Shown one piece after another: positions 24,610 through 33,512 of a DNA stretch of 64,000 nt. The position numbers were made by a program, and so were the translations under genes. Numbering within the stretch: the stretch's first letter is position 1; every line of letters starts with the position of its first letter. The notes beneath the pieces were generated by a model that did no database searches, was not told where the DNA came from, and saw only the letters and a list, made by a program, of their open reading frames with translations. The stretch covers positions 1,240,001 through 1,304,000 of the forward strand of contig CAVRRZ010000001.1 of the NCBI GenBank assembly GCA_963723745.1. The letters run 5' to 3'. The stretch is from CAVRRZ01 sp963723745 (GTDB lineage: Bacteria; Actinomycetota; Actinomycetes; Mycobacteriales; Geodermatophilaceae).

Positions 24610-26469
24610 TCAGGGCGTGACGTGGCGGAGGGCGAAGGAGAGGGCCGCGTCGACCTGGCGGATGGTCTCCTCGATGACCAGCGACCCGTGGCCGGCGTCG
24701 AAGCGGTAGACCTCGTGCGGCTTGCCCAGCCGGTCCAGCTCGCCCAGGTAGTTGTCGATCTGCCGGATGGGGCAGCGCGGGTCGTTCGCGCCGGCGACCA
24801 CGAGCACGGGGGCGGCGACGGCCTCGACGTAGGTGATCGGCGAGCTGCGCACGTAGCGGTCACGCACCTCGTCCGGTGAGCCGCCGAACAGCGCCCGGTC
24901 GTAGGCGCGCAGGGCCTCCATCTCGTCCTCGTACGCGGCCAGGTAGTCGGCCACCGGCACCTCGGCGATGCCCGCCGCCCAGCGCTCGGGCTGGGTGCCC
25001 AGCGCGAGCAGGGTGAGGAAACCGCCCCACGAGCCGCCGCTGATCAGCGCTCGCGCCGGGTCGACGACCCCGTCGGCCACGAGGGCGTCGTAGACGGCGC
25101 CGATGTCCTCCAGCTCGGTCGGCCCCGGCCGGCCGGTGAGTGCGTCGCGCCAGGCGCTGCCGTAGCCGGTGGACCCCCGGTAGTTGACGTGCACCACCGC
25201 GTACCCGGCGTCGACGTAGGCGGCCCGCCGGGCCCGGTAGGAGTCATCGTCGGCCGACTCGGGCCCGCCGTGCACGAGGAACGCCGTCGCGTACGGCCCC
25301 GGGCCCGCCGGCCGCACCAGCAGCGCGTGGATGTCGCCGCCGGGCCCGGGCACCCAGCGGTCCTCCACCGGGTAGGCCTCCGGCGGCTCCTCGTCGCTCA
25401 CCGACAGGACGACGGGGCCGTCGGCCCGTCGCACCACCGGCGGCAGCGCGGACGACGACCACGCCAGCTCCACCGCGCCGTCCGGCCGCGCGGTCGCACC
25501 GCGGACGACGCCGGGCGGGGTGTCGAGCTTCTCGAGGGTGGCGGTGCCCAGGTCGTAGCGGTACAGCTCGCTGCGCGCGGCGTGGTCGTGGCCGACGACC
25601 AGGGCGGAGCCGTCGGGGTACCAGCCGGCCGTGACGTCACCGGGCAGGTCGAGGACGATCTCGGTCTCGGTGCCGGCGACGACGTCCCAGATCAGCAGTT
25701 CCTCGCGGCCGCGGCGCTCGTGGCTCACCAGCAGTCGCCGGTCGCCGGGCAGCGGTCCGAACTCGAGGGCGTGCAGGCCGAGGCCCTCGCCGTCCCACTT
25801 GTCGGCGACGACGGCCGGCTTCTCGAGCGTGGTGTCCGCGACGCGCAGCACCCGTAGCGCGGGGTAGCGCGGGTCGCCGTGCTCGGAGTGCGAGATGACC
25901 AGGAGCTCGCCGTCGCGCGTGAGGGCGTCGACCGAGGCGGGGTCCTCGTGCCGGTAGACGACCCGGGCCGCACCGTCGTAGGGCGCGACCCACAGTTCAC
26001 TGCCGTCGTCGGTGGACCGGCCGACGGCGGCCAGCGTGCTGCCCACCTCGAGCCCGGCGGGATAGGCCGGCCCGATCTCGGGCACCGCCACGACGTCGGG
26101 TCCGCCGTCGAAGGGCTGCGTGCGCCAGACGCCGAACTCGTCGCCGTCGGTGTCGGCGAACCACCAGATCGTGTCGCCGTCCGGGCTGACCGTGGCCATC
26201 AGCGTGCCGTTGGGTCGGTCGGTCACCTGCCGGTGGCTGCCGGTCGCGCGGTCCCAGGCGTACTGCTCGATGACGCCGCTGACGTCCGAGGCGTACAGCG
26301 AGCGGTGCGGGGCCTCCCGCGCCCAGTCCGGCAGCGAGACGCGCGGTGCGCGGAAGCGGGCCTGCCACCGCGTGGTCACCTCGGGCGGCAACGGTGCCGG
26401 CGGCGCCTGGGACAGCGGGTCGGCAGGGAGCTCGGACGTCGGTGACGGGGGAGTGCTCATCGCCGCCAT
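24610..26469 (-). CDS. S9 family prolyl oligopeptidase
   Basis: About 619 residues. The N-terminal two-thirds is a beta-propeller-like region with WD-type repeats (GTLMATVSPDGDTIWWF). The C-terminal alpha/beta hydrolase has the catalytic Ser in SGGSWGGFLTLL, Asp in VAGANDPRCPIRQ and His in DAGHGSLV, the S9 triad order. It cleaves short peptides, often after proline or with aminopeptidase action; it has no signal peptide. The start is ATG at 26469 (MAAMSTPPSP) or ATG at 26460. It reads away from a tRNA-Pro on the same strand. Confidence 0.92.
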   Translation of the reverse strand: MAAMSTPPSPTSELPADPLSQAPPAPLPPEVTTRWQARFRAPRVSLPDWAREAPHRSLYASDVSGVIEQYAWDRATGSHRQVTDRPNGTLMATVSPDGDTIWWFADTDGDEFGVWRTQPFDGGPDVVAVPEIGPAYPAGLEVGSTLAAVGRSTDDGSELWVAPYDGAARVVYRHEDPASVDALTRDGELLVISHSEHGDPRYPALRVLRVADTTLEKPAVVADKWDGEGLGLHALEFGPLPGDRRLLVSHERRGREELLIWDVVAGTETEIVLDLPGDVTAGWYPDGSALVVGHDHAARSELYRYDLGTATLEKLDTPPGVVRGATARPDGAVELAWSSSALPPVVRRADGPVVLSVSDEEPPEAYPVEDRWVPGPGGDIHALLVRPAGPGPYATAFLVHGGPESADDDSYRARRAAYVDAGYAVVHVNYRGSTGYGSAWRDALTGRPGPTELEDIGAVYDALVADGVVDPARALISGGSWGGFLTLLALGTQPERWAAGIAEVPVADYLAAYEDEMEALRAYDRALFGGSPDEVRDRYVRSSPITYVEAVAAPVLVVAGANDPRCPIRQIDNYLGELDRLGKPHEVYRFDAGHGSLVIEETIRQVDAALSFALRHVTP

Positions 26470-26554
26470 TGTGCCCCGCCGAGCCGAACGGCCCCGCGGC
26501 CCGGCCCGGACAGCACTCAGGGGCCGCCACCGCAGTGACGGCCCCTGAGAGAGA

Positions 26555-26629
<75 letters not shown>

Positions 26630-26679
26630 AGGTGCCCGACGAGTCTAACCCGCCGTCGCCGCCTCTCCGGCGGCAGGTG

Positions 26680-27591
26680 TCAGGCGTCCCGGGCGGTCAG
26701 CGTCAGCAGGGTCGCCTCGGGCGGGCAGGCGAACCGGACCGGGGCGTAGGGACTGGTGCCCAGGCCTGCGGAGACGTGCAGCCAGGTACCGGCCGGCCTG
26801 CCCGGCCGGGGCGCGGCCCACCGGTGCAGCCAGCGTGCGCGGGCGCGGTCGATGCCGCAGTTGGTCACCAGCGCCCCGTAGAACGGCACGCGCAGCTGCC
26901 CGCCGTGGGTGTGGCCGCACAGCAGCAGGTCGTAGTCGTCGGCGGCGAACCGGTCGAGCACCCGGGGCTCGGGCGAGTGGACGAGCCCCAGCCGCAGGTC
27001 CGCACCGCGGTCGACGGGGCCGGCGACGGTCTCGTACCGGTCCCGCTTCAGGTGGGGGTCGTCCAGGCCGGCAACGGCCAGGCGTCGTCCGTCGACGGTC
27101 AGGGAGCCGCGCGCGTTGGTGAGGTCCAGCCAGCCGCGCGCGGTCATCGCGTCGCGCAGGTCCCGCCAGGGCAGCGGGTCACCGTGCACGCGCTTGTGCT
27201 CGCGCTTGAAGTACTTCAGCGGGTTCTTCGGCTTGGGGGCGTAGTAGTCGTTGCTGGACAGCACGAAGGCCCCCGGCAGGTCCAGGAGGGGGTCGAGCGC
27301 GCGCAGCGTGGCCGGGACCGCGTCATGGCCTGCGAGGTTGTCGCCGGTGTCGATCACCAGGTCGGGCTCCAGGTCGGCGAGCGCGGCCACCCAGTCCTGC
27401 TTGGACCGCTGGCCCGCCGTCATGTGCAGGTCGGACAGCTGCAGCACCTTCAGCGGTCGCGACCCGGGAGCCAGCACGGGGACGTCGAAGCGGCGCAGAG
27501 TCCAGCGGGTGCGCTCGTAGAGACTCGCGTAGGCGGTGACGGCGGCGCCGGAGAGCACGGCGGCGGTCGGGACGGCGGAGTACCAGCGCAC
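26680..27591 (-). CDS. Metallophosphoesterase, membrane-anchored (Rv3683-like)
   Basis: A 303-residue protein with a short N-terminal hydrophobic segment (residues 5-24) and the calcineurin-like motifs LQLSDLHM, DTGDN, LSSNDYY (N-D in place of the usual GNHE) and LLCGHTHGGQLRVP. These ligate two metals in phosphodiesterases and lipid-pyrophosphate hydrolases such as YkuE. GTG start VRWYSAVPT. It sits near the PonA2-like gene, as in mycobacteria, with a YqeY-like gene between them, so a role in envelope metabolism is plausible. Confidence 0.9.
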   Translation of the reverse strand: MRWYSAVPTAAVLSGAAVTAYASLYERTRWTLRRFDVPVLAPGSRPLKVLQLSDLHMTAGQRSKQDWVAALADLEPDLVIDTGDNLAGHDAVPATLRALDPLLDLPGAFVLSSNDYYAPKPKNPLKYFKREHKRVHGDPLPWRDLRDAMTARGWLDLTNARGSLTVDGRRLAVAGLDDPHLKRDRYETVAGPVDRGADLRLGLVHSPEPRVLDRFAADDYDLLLCGHTHGGQLRVPFYGALVTNCGIDRARARWLHRWAAPRPGRPAGTWLHVSAGLGTSPYAPVRFACPPEATLLTLTARDA

Positions 27592-27645
27592 CGAGCCAGC
27601 CTACGGGCGCGGATTCCGGTTGCCCCTCCGTGTCAGGCTGGGTGC

Positions 27646-28098
27646 GTGAGCGACCTCAAGGAGCACCTGCGCGCCGACCTGACCGCCGCCATGAAGGCCC
27701 GCGACGAGCTGCGCACCGCAACCCTGCGGATGGTGCTGGCCGCCGTCAGTGCCGAGGAGGTGTCGGGCAAACAGGCCCGGGAGCTCTCCGACGACGAGGT
27801 GCAGGCGGTGCTGCGGCGCGAGGCCAAGAAGCGCCGTGAGGCGGCCGAGGCCTTCGCCGGTGCCGGCCGCGACGAGCAGGCGGCACGCGAACGGGCCGAG
27901 GAGACCGTGCTGGCCGGCTACCTGCCTGCGCAGCTCGACGACGCCGACCTCGCCGCGATCGTCGCCGACGTGATCACCCGCACCGGTGCCAGCGGCATGA
28001 AGGACATGGGCAGGGTCATGGGCGCCGTCCAGGGTGCCGTCGCCGGTCGCGCCGAAGGCTCACGCCTGGCCGCGGAGGTCCGCAGCCAGCTCGGCTAG
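27646..28098 (+). CDS. GatB/YqeY domain protein
   Basis: A 150-residue helical protein covering the whole YqeY family (LKEHLRADLTAAMKARDELRTATLRMVLAA ... GRVMGAVQGAVAGRAEGSRL). It resembles the tRNA-binding tail domain of GatB. The function of stand-alone members is not established, though tRNA-related roles are suspected. GTG start; no ribosome site is seen, so the mRNA may be leaderless. It is convergent with the PonA2 gene. Confidence 0.9.
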   Translation: MSDLKEHLRADLTAAMKARDELRTATLRMVLAAVSAEEVSGKQARELSDDEVQAVLRREAKKRREAAEAFAGAGRDEQAARERAEETVLAGYLPAQLDDADLAAIVADVITRTGASGMKDMGRVMGAVQGAVAGRAEGSRLAAEVRSQLG

Positions 28099-28155
28099 CC
28101 AGCCGCTGCCAGGAGGCTCGCTCACCGGAGGACCCTCGGCGGGCCGGTGACGGTC

Positions 28156-30507
28156 TCAGTCGTCGCCGTCGTCTTCTCCGCCGCCACGGCCGCCACCGTC
28201 GCCGTCCCCGCCGCCACGGCCGCCACCGTCGCCGCCACCACCGTTGCCACCGTCAGGCTCCGGGGTCGGGGTCGGCCTCGGGCGGGGCGGGGTGTAGTCC
28301 GAGCCGTTGCTGACCAGGATCGTCACGACCTGGCCGCGCACAGCCCGGCCGCCCTGGGACGGGCTGGTGCCGACCACGTAGCCGGCGGGCCGGTCGCTGT
28401 CGATCTCCGACACCGCCGTTCGGAAACCGGCGGCGCTCAGCCGCGAGCGGCAGTCGTCGACGCCGCCACAGGACGGCACGGGGCTGGTGTTGCCGTTCTC
28501 GACCTTGGGGTCGGCCGGCGGGAACGGCGTCATCGGCTGTGCGCTGAGGACGTCCTTCATGGCGTTGTGCCAGATGGTGGCGGCCTGGCCGCCGCCGTAG
28601 CCGCTCACCGGGTCGTTCCGCTTCGGGTTGAGCACCATGACGCTGGCGGCGTAGTCGGGGGTGTAGCCCACGAACGCGATCGACCAGTGGTTCTGGGCGG
28701 TACCGGTCTTGCCGGCGATCTGGTGCCCCGGCACGTAGGCCCGGGAACCGGTCTGGCCGCTGAAGCCGGGCTCGACGTCCTTGCGCAGGATCTGGTTCAG
28801 CGTGGTGGCCACCCCCTTCGGGATGGCGCTCTCGGTGCACGTGCTCTCGGGCACCAGCCGGGTGCCGTCGTCCTTGGTCAGCGGCTCACCGTTGCGGTCG
28901 AGGATCTCGGTGACCGGGATCGGGTCGCACCGGGTGCCGCTGGCCGCGAGCGTCGAGTACGCGCTGGCGAGGTCCAGCGGGCTCGTGGCGTACGGCCCGA
29001 GGGTGAAGGCGCCGTGCTCCTGCGCGATGATCTCGTCGCCGGTCGGCTCGCTGCCGCGACCGAAGTTCATGCCCATGGCCTCGGCCATCCGCACCGGCTT
29101 CTCGACGGAGCCGAGCGCGTCCAGGAGGGCGACGAAGTACGTGTTGGAGGACATGTACAGCGCCTTCTCCAGGTCGAGGGTGCGCGGGTAGTTGCCCGCG
29201 TTCTCGACCCGGTAGGGCTCGGTGCCGTTCTTGTAGACCCGCGACGTGTACGGGTCGGGCGTGTTGAGCGTGTAGTACTTCGAGAAGCCCTCGGCGAGAG
29301 CGGCCGCGGCGACGAAGGTCTTGTACGTGGAGCCGGCGCCCTGGCTGGCCGCGGCGTTGAGGACGACCGACTCGCAGGTCGGGCCGTCGCAGCCGTACCG
29401 GCGGTTGACGCTCATCGCCAGGACGTGCCCCGTACCGGGCTCCACGGCGGTGTACATGCCCGCGAACCGGCTGTCCATCGGCACCGTGTCGAGCACCGCC
29501 TGATCGCCGAGCTTCTGCATCTGCGGGCGCAGCGTCGTGCGGATGGTCAGCCCACCGGTGTCCAGCTGCGACTGGGTGAGCCCCAGCTGGCCGACGAGGT
29601 AGTCGCGCAGGTAGGCGCAGAAGAAGCCGCCCACCCGGGCGTCGATGCAGCCGTTGGCCGGCGACTGGCCCGGGTCCACCTCGACCGGCTGGCCCTTGAA
29701 CTCGGCCAGCTCGGCGTCGGTGATGTGGCCGAGCGTGTGCATCCGGTTGAGCACCTGGTCGCGGCGGATCGTCGCGTTCTCGGGGTTGTTGATCGGATCG
29801 TCGTAGAACGGGCTCTGCACCAGGCCGGCCAGCATCGCGGCCTGGGGGAGCGTGAGGTCCTTGGCGTCGACCGAGAAGTACCGCTTGGCCGCGGCCTGGA
29901 TGCCGTAGGCGCCCTGGCCGAAGTACACGATGTTCAGGTAGCGGGTGAGGATCTCGTCCTTGGAGTACTGCTCCTCGAGCGCCAGGGCCAGGCGGGCCTC
30001 GCGCAGCTTGCGGCCCAGGCTCTCCTCGGTGGCGGCGGCCCGCTCCTCCGGGGTGGCTCCGGTCTGCAGCAGGGTCTGCTTGACCAGCTGCTGGGTGAGT
30101 GTCGAGCCGCCCTCCTGCACCTCGCCCGCGGCGATGTTCTTCAGCAGGGCGCGGGTGGTGCCCTCGACGTCGAGACCGTTGTGCGCGTAGAAGCGCGAGT
30201 CCTCGATGTCGACCAGCGCCTGCTTCATGACCTCGGAGATCTGGTCGCTGGCCAGCGGGGTCCGGTTCTTCTCGTAGAAGAACGTGATCAGCTTGCCGTC
30301 GGCCGACAGCACGCGGGTCATACCCGCGGGTGTGTCGTCGGTCAGCTCGACCGGCAGCGCGTCCAGCAGCGACGCCGAGTTGCGCGCAGCGAGCCCCGTA
30401 CCACCGACCCAGGGCAGCAACAGGCCGGCCAGCAACGCCCCGGCCACCACGATGGTGAGGGCCAGCTTGGCGAGGACGGTGGTCTTGACCCGCGCGTTCT
30501 CCGACAT
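28156..30507 (-). CDS. ponA2: Class A penicillin-binding protein with PASTA domain (PonA2-like)
   Basis: A 783-residue bifunctional peptidoglycan synthase. One N-terminal span (about residues 10-35) is followed by a GT51 glycosyltransferase (IEDSRFYAHNGLD, EGGSTLTQQLVKQ). The transpeptidase has the active Ser in GAGSTYKTFVA (about 392), SSN in MSSNTYFVALL and KTG in AGKTGTAQN (about 597). A single PASTA domain (about 675-735) and a Pro/Thr then Gly/Asp-rich tail end the protein. The start MSENARVK is chosen because it directly precedes the membrane span. In mycobacteria the homologue is needed under acid and oxygen stress, and MarP, encoded 8 kb away here too, belongs to the same process. Confidence 0.94.
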   Translation of the reverse strand: MSENARVKTTVLAKLALTIVVAGALLAGLLLPWVGGTGLAARNSASLLDALPVELTDDTPAGMTRVLSADGKLITFFYEKNRTPLASDQISEVMKQALVDIEDSRFYAHNGLDVEGTTRALLKNIAAGEVQEGGSTLTQQLVKQTLLQTGATPEERAAATEESLGRKLREARLALALEEQYSKDEILTRYLNIVYFGQGAYGIQAAAKRYFSVDAKDLTLPQAAMLAGLVQSPFYDDPINNPENATIRRDQVLNRMHTLGHITDAELAEFKGQPVEVDPGQSPANGCIDARVGGFFCAYLRDYLVGQLGLTQSQLDTGGLTIRTTLRPQMQKLGDQAVLDTVPMDSRFAGMYTAVEPGTGHVLAMSVNRRYGCDGPTCESVVLNAAASQGAGSTYKTFVAAAALAEGFSKYYTLNTPDPYTSRVYKNGTEPYRVENAGNYPRTLDLEKALYMSSNTYFVALLDALGSVEKPVRMAEAMGMNFGRGSEPTGDEIIAQEHGAFTLGPYATSPLDLASAYSTLAASGTRCDPIPVTEILDRNGEPLTKDDGTRLVPESTCTESAIPKGVATTLNQILRKDVEPGFSGQTGSRAYVPGHQIAGKTGTAQNHWSIAFVGYTPDYAASVMVLNPKRNDPVSGYGGGQAATIWHNAMKDVLSAQPMTPFPPADPKVENGNTSPVPSCGGVDDCRSRLSAAGFRTAVSEIDSDRPAGYVVGTSPSQGGRAVRGQVVTILVSNGSDYTPPRPRPTPTPEPDGGNGGGGDGGGRGGGDGDGGGRGGGEDDGDD

Positions 30508-30559
30508 CGCGGGCAAGAGTACGTGCTCGGGACGACGAACCGGGCGGGTCGAAGGCGTG

Positions 30560-31768
30560 TCAGCGTGGCCGGCGAGCCGGGAGCACCCTCGTGCGCGGGA
30601 TGCCGGTCGCGCCGCCGTCGTCCGCACCGGTCAGCTCCTGGGCCATCACCCGCAGCCCGTCGAGGTCGTGCACGTCGCCGGCGGCGGCGGGCACCGTGCG
30701 GACGGCGACGTCGGGGTGGGCGCTGGTGAACCGGTCGGCCAGGTGCTGCTCCCGCGTGGCCTGGGTCATCCGCTCGGCGTGCACCCGCAGCGCGGCGGCG
30801 GCGACGTCGGCGCCTGGGACCCCCGACTCGGCGACCTCCTCGGCGGCCCCTTCGGCGCGGGTGGCCGACAGCGCGGTCGTGGCCGGTGGATGGGTGCGGT
30901 TGAGCACCAGACCGGCCAACGGCATGCCTTCGGCCGACAGCCGGTCCACGAAGTAGGACGCCTCGCGCAGCGCGTCCGGCTCCGGGGTGGCGACGACGAC
31001 GAAGGACGTCCCCGGCCGCCGCAGCAGCTCGTAGGTGGCCGTCGCCCGCTCGCGGAAGCCGCCGAACATCGTGTCCAGCGCGGCGACGAAGGCGGAGATG
31101 TCGCGCAGCAGTTGACCGCCGAGAACCTTCGAGATGATCCGGCTGAAGACCAGGAAGCCGGCGCTGACGAACTTCAGGCCCGCGCGGCTGGGCGCCGACA
31201 GCAGCCGGATCATCGTGCCGTCGAGGAACCGGCTCATCTTGTTCGGGGCGTCGAGGAAGTCCAGCGCCGACCGCGACGGCGGGGTGTCGACGATGATCAG
31301 GTCCCAGGTGTCGGCGGCCCGGAGCTGCCCCAGCTTCTCCATCGCCATGTACTCCTGCGTCCCGGCGAAGGACGACGACAGCGACTGGTAGAAGGGGTTG
31401 TCGAGGATCTGCTGGGCCCGCTCGGGGGTGGAGTGCGCCACGACGATGTCGTCGAAGGTGCGCTTCATGTCCAGCATCATCGCGTGCAGCTCGCCCTCGG
31501 CCCCGGGGACGTCCACGCGGCGCGGCTCGTTGTCGAGCTCCTCCAGGCCCAGCGACTGGGCCAGCCGGCGGGCCGGGTCGATGGTGAGGACGACGACCGT
31601 GCGGCCCGCCTCGGCCGCCGCCAGCGCCAGCGCGGCCGACGTCGTCGTCTTGCCCACTCCGCCGGCGCCGCAGCAGACGATGATCCGGCAGTCGGGGTCG
31701 GCCAGCACGCCCGCGAGATCCATGGGCGGGGCCTGGCGCGCCGGCTGCGATGCACGAGCGGTGGTCAC
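30560..31768 (-). CDS. ArsA/GET3-like ATPase, second of pair (Rv3680-like)
   Basis: A 402-residue cytoplasmic ATPase. The deviant P-loop is CGAGGVGKTTTSAALAL, followed by switch motif VVLTIDPARRLAQSLG, and IIVDTPPSRSALDFLD is the second switch. There are no arsenic-binding cysteines like ArsA. GTG start overlaps the stop of the first ATPase (GTGA), so the pair forms an operon and probably a complex. The mycobacterial pair has been linked to anion/metabolite stress and glycerol or nitrogen handling, without a settled mechanism. Confidence 0.9.
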   Translation of the reverse strand: MTTARASQPARQAPPMDLAGVLADPDCRIIVCCGAGGVGKTTTSAALALAAAEAGRTVVVLTIDPARRLAQSLGLEELDNEPRRVDVPGAEGELHAMMLDMKRTFDDIVVAHSTPERAQQILDNPFYQSLSSSFAGTQEYMAMEKLGQLRAADTWDLIIVDTPPSRSALDFLDAPNKMSRFLDGTMIRLLSAPSRAGLKFVSAGFLVFSRIISKVLGGQLLRDISAFVAALDTMFGGFRERATATYELLRRPGTSFVVVATPEPDALREASYFVDRLSAEGMPLAGLVLNRTHPPATTALSATRAEGAAEEVAESGVPGADVAAAALRVHAERMTQATREQHLADRFTSAHPDVAVRTVPAAAGDVHDLDGLRVMAQELTGADDGGATGIPRTRVLPARRPR

Positions 31769-32751
31769 GCGATGTCCCGGCTGTCGACCGAGAGGTGCTC
31801 CTCGAGGCGGCCGGCCAGCTCGAACAGCGAGCCGAGGTCCATCCGGCCGGCGAGCAGCGGGAGCTCCACCGTGGGCCGGCCGAGCGCCGCGACGTCGCCG
31901 CGCAGCGCGTCCTGTGCCGCCCATCGCTGGGCGTGCTCGACCACCTCGGCGGCCAGCGCGTCGGCCAGCGCGCCGTCTCCGGGCAGGTGGGCCGCGGCCA
32001 GGGCGGGGGCCAGGTCGGCGCCGGTGAGCGCCCCCTCGGCGGCGTCGGTCAGCTGGTCGGTGGGCAGGATCGGCTCGGTGGCCATGTTCACGATCACCGA
32101 CCCGATCGGCAGCGTGGCCTCGGTGAGCTCGGCCATGGCGTCGGCGGTCTCCTGCACCGGCATGTCCTCGAGCAGGGTGACCAGGTGGACGGCGGTCGCC
32201 GGCGACCGCAGCACCGCCGTCACGCCGTCCGACTGGGTCTTGATCGGGCCCGTCCGGGCCAGCTGCGCCATCTCGGCGGTCACCCCGAGGAACCGGGTGA
32301 TCCGGCCGGTCGGCGGGGCGTCGACCACGACGGCGTCGTAGACGTTGCGGCCGTCGCGGCGGCGGGTGACGGCCTCCTTGACCTTGCCGGTGATGAGCAC
32401 GTCGCGCAGGCCCGGCGCGATCGACGTCGCGAAGTCGATGGCGCCCATCTTGCGCAGCGCCCGGCCGGCCCGCTTGAGGTTGTAGAACATGTCCAGGTAG
32501 TCGAGGAGGGCCTCCTCGACGTCGATGGCCAGCGCCTTCACCTCGCCGTGGCCGCGGGTGACCGCCACCCGGCGCTCCTCGTACGGCAGCGGCGGGGTGT
32601 CGAAGAGCTGGGCGATGCCCTGCCGGCCCTCGGTCTCGACGAGCAGGACGTGGCGGCCGTCGGCGGCCAGCGCCAGGGCCAGGGCCGCGGCGACCGTCGT
32701 CTTACCGGTACCGCCCTTGCCGGTGACGATGTGGAGACGCGCGGAGCTCAC
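31765..32751 (-). CDS. ArsA/GET3-like ATPase, first of pair (Rv3679-like)
   Basis: A 328-residue ATPase with P-loop VTGKGGTGKTTVAAALAL and switch VLLVETEGRQGIAQLF, ending in a helical region. VVVDAPPTGRITRFLG is the second switch. A TACGCT -10 element lies seven bases before the GTG (VSSARLHIV), so this GTG is likely the start of a leaderless mRNA; an in-frame ATG two codons upstream has no ribosome site. It is divergent from a small conserved gene. Confidence 0.9.
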   Translation of the reverse strand: MSSARLHIVTGKGGTGKTTVAAALALALAADGRHVLLVETEGRQGIAQLFDTPPLPYEERRVAVTRGHGEVKALAIDVEEALLDYLDMFYNLKRAGRALRKMGAIDFATSIAPGLRDVLITGKVKEAVTRRRDGRNVYDAVVVDAPPTGRITRFLGVTAEMAQLARTGPIKTQSDGVTAVLRSPATAVHLVTLLEDMPVQETADAMAELTEATLPIGSVIVNMATEPILPTDQLTDAAEGALTGADLAPALAAAHLPGDGALADALAAEVVEHAQRWAAQDALRGDVAALGRPTVELPLLAGRMDLGSLFELAGRLEEHLSVDSRDIA

Positions 32752-32758
32752 CTGCATC

Positions 32759-32764
32759 AGCGTA
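32759..32764 (-). promoter_or_regulatory. -10 element of the ATPase pair
   Basis: TACGCT on the minus strand, seven bases upstream of the GTG at 32751. This is the same -10-to-start spacing as in several other genes of the window. Confidence 0.45.
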
Positions 32765-32788
32765 GGAGTTGAAGGGCCGCACTTCCCC

Positions 32789-32807
32789 CCGAGCCTCGCA
32801 GGCTCGG
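32789..32807. repeat. 8-bp-stem hairpin between divergent promoters
   Basis: CCGAGCCT-CGC-AGGCTCGG, a perfect hairpin in the 115-bp gap between the divergent ATPase and small-protein genes. It could be an operator or repeat; it is not positioned to terminate either gene. Confidence 0.4.
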
Positions 32808-32825
32808 CCCGGGTCCCTGAAGGGC

Positions 32826-32847
32826 GGCCGCTCCAGCACGTCACCGG
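32826..32847. repeat. Dispersed 22-bp repeat, copy A
   Basis: GGCCGCTCCAGCACGTCACC and two more bases match 39479-39500 at 19 of 22 positions. Both copies lie beside a hairpin in or next to an intergenic gap. Confidence 0.45.
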
Positions 32848-32866
32848 AGGCGCTAGCGTCGCGCCC

Positions 32867-33040
32867 ATGAGCGAATCGGCCCGTCGCAAGTGGGAGTACG
32901 CCACCATCCCGCTGCTGATCCACAACACCAAGGCGATCCTCGACTCCTGGGGGGTCGACGGCTGGGAACTGGTCACAGTGCTCCCCGGCCCCGGCGGCGC
33001 CGACCAGCCGGTCGCCTACCTCAAGCGGCCGGTGGAGTGA
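32867..33040 (+). CDS. Small conserved protein (57 residues)
   Basis: Starts MSESARRKWEYATIPLLIHN and ends in VAYLKRPVE. It resembles the small DUF4177-like proteins encoded before RidA in actinobacteria, including the one between Rv3678c and Rv3679. A TAGCGT -10 element ends seven bases before the ATG and no ribosome site is present, so the mRNA is probably leaderless. It is the first gene of a run with ridA and NUDIX. Function unknown. Confidence 0.82.
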   Translation: MSESARRKWEYATIPLLIHNTKAILDSWGVDGWELVTVLPGPGGADQPVAYLKRPVE

Positions 33041-33041
33041 C

Positions 33042-33512
33042 GTGACCGCCGCGCAGAACGGCTGGCACGCCCGCCTCGCCGAGCTCGGCATCCGGCTGCC
33101 GTCGATCGCCGCGCCGGTCGCCGCGTACGTGCCGGCGGTCCGCACCGGCTCGCTGGTCTTCACGTCGGGTCAGCTGCCGTTCGTCGACGGCGGCCTGCGG
33201 CGCACCGGCAAGGTGGGTGGTTCCGTCGACGTCGAGGACGCCGCGGCCGACGCCAAGGTGTGCGCGCTGAACGGGCTGGCCGCCATCGACGGCCTGGTCG
33301 GGCTCGACTCGATCGTCCGCGTGGTCAAGGTGGTCGGCTTCGTCGCCAGCGTCGAGGGCTTCACCGGCCAGCCGCGCGTCGTCAACGGCGCCAGCGAGCT
33401 GCTCGGCCGCATCTTCGGCGAAGCCGGCCAGCACGCCCGCAGCGCCGTCGGCGTGGCCGAGCTGCCGATGGGCTCTCCGGTCGAGGTCGAGCTCGTCGTC
33501 GAGGTGAGGTGA
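33042..33512 (+). CDS. RidA family protein (Rv3678c-like)
   Basis: A 156-residue protein of the RidA/YjgF/UK114 family with VFTSGQLPFVDGG, VVKVVGFVASVEGFTGQPRVVNGASELLG and the C-terminal SAVGVAELPMGSPVEVELVVEV. The usual catalytic Arg position carries the family R-x-V-x-G-x-A/V-x-L-P pattern here as RSAVGVAELP. RidA proteins deaminate reactive enamine/imine intermediates. The GTG begins one base after the previous stop. Confidence 0.9.
   Translation: MTAAQNGWHARLAELGIRLPSIAAPVAAYVPAVRTGSLVFTSGQLPFVDGGLRRTGKVGGSVDVEDAAADAKVCALNGLAAIDGLVGLDSIVRVVKVVGFVASVEGFTGQPRVVNGASELLGRIFGEAGQHARSAVGVAELPMGSPVEVELVVEVR

Noticed and set aside
28132..28150. TCACCGG/CCGGTGA hairpin as a terminator between the YqeY-like and PonA2 genes
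   Set aside because: Only a 7-bp stem with a 5-base loop and no other support; too weak to list as a feature.
30560..31768. Arsenic resistance ATPase
   Set aside because: No arsenite-binding cysteines and no arsenic genes nearby; the paired arrangement next to PonA2 matches the non-arsenic Rv3679/Rv3680 group.
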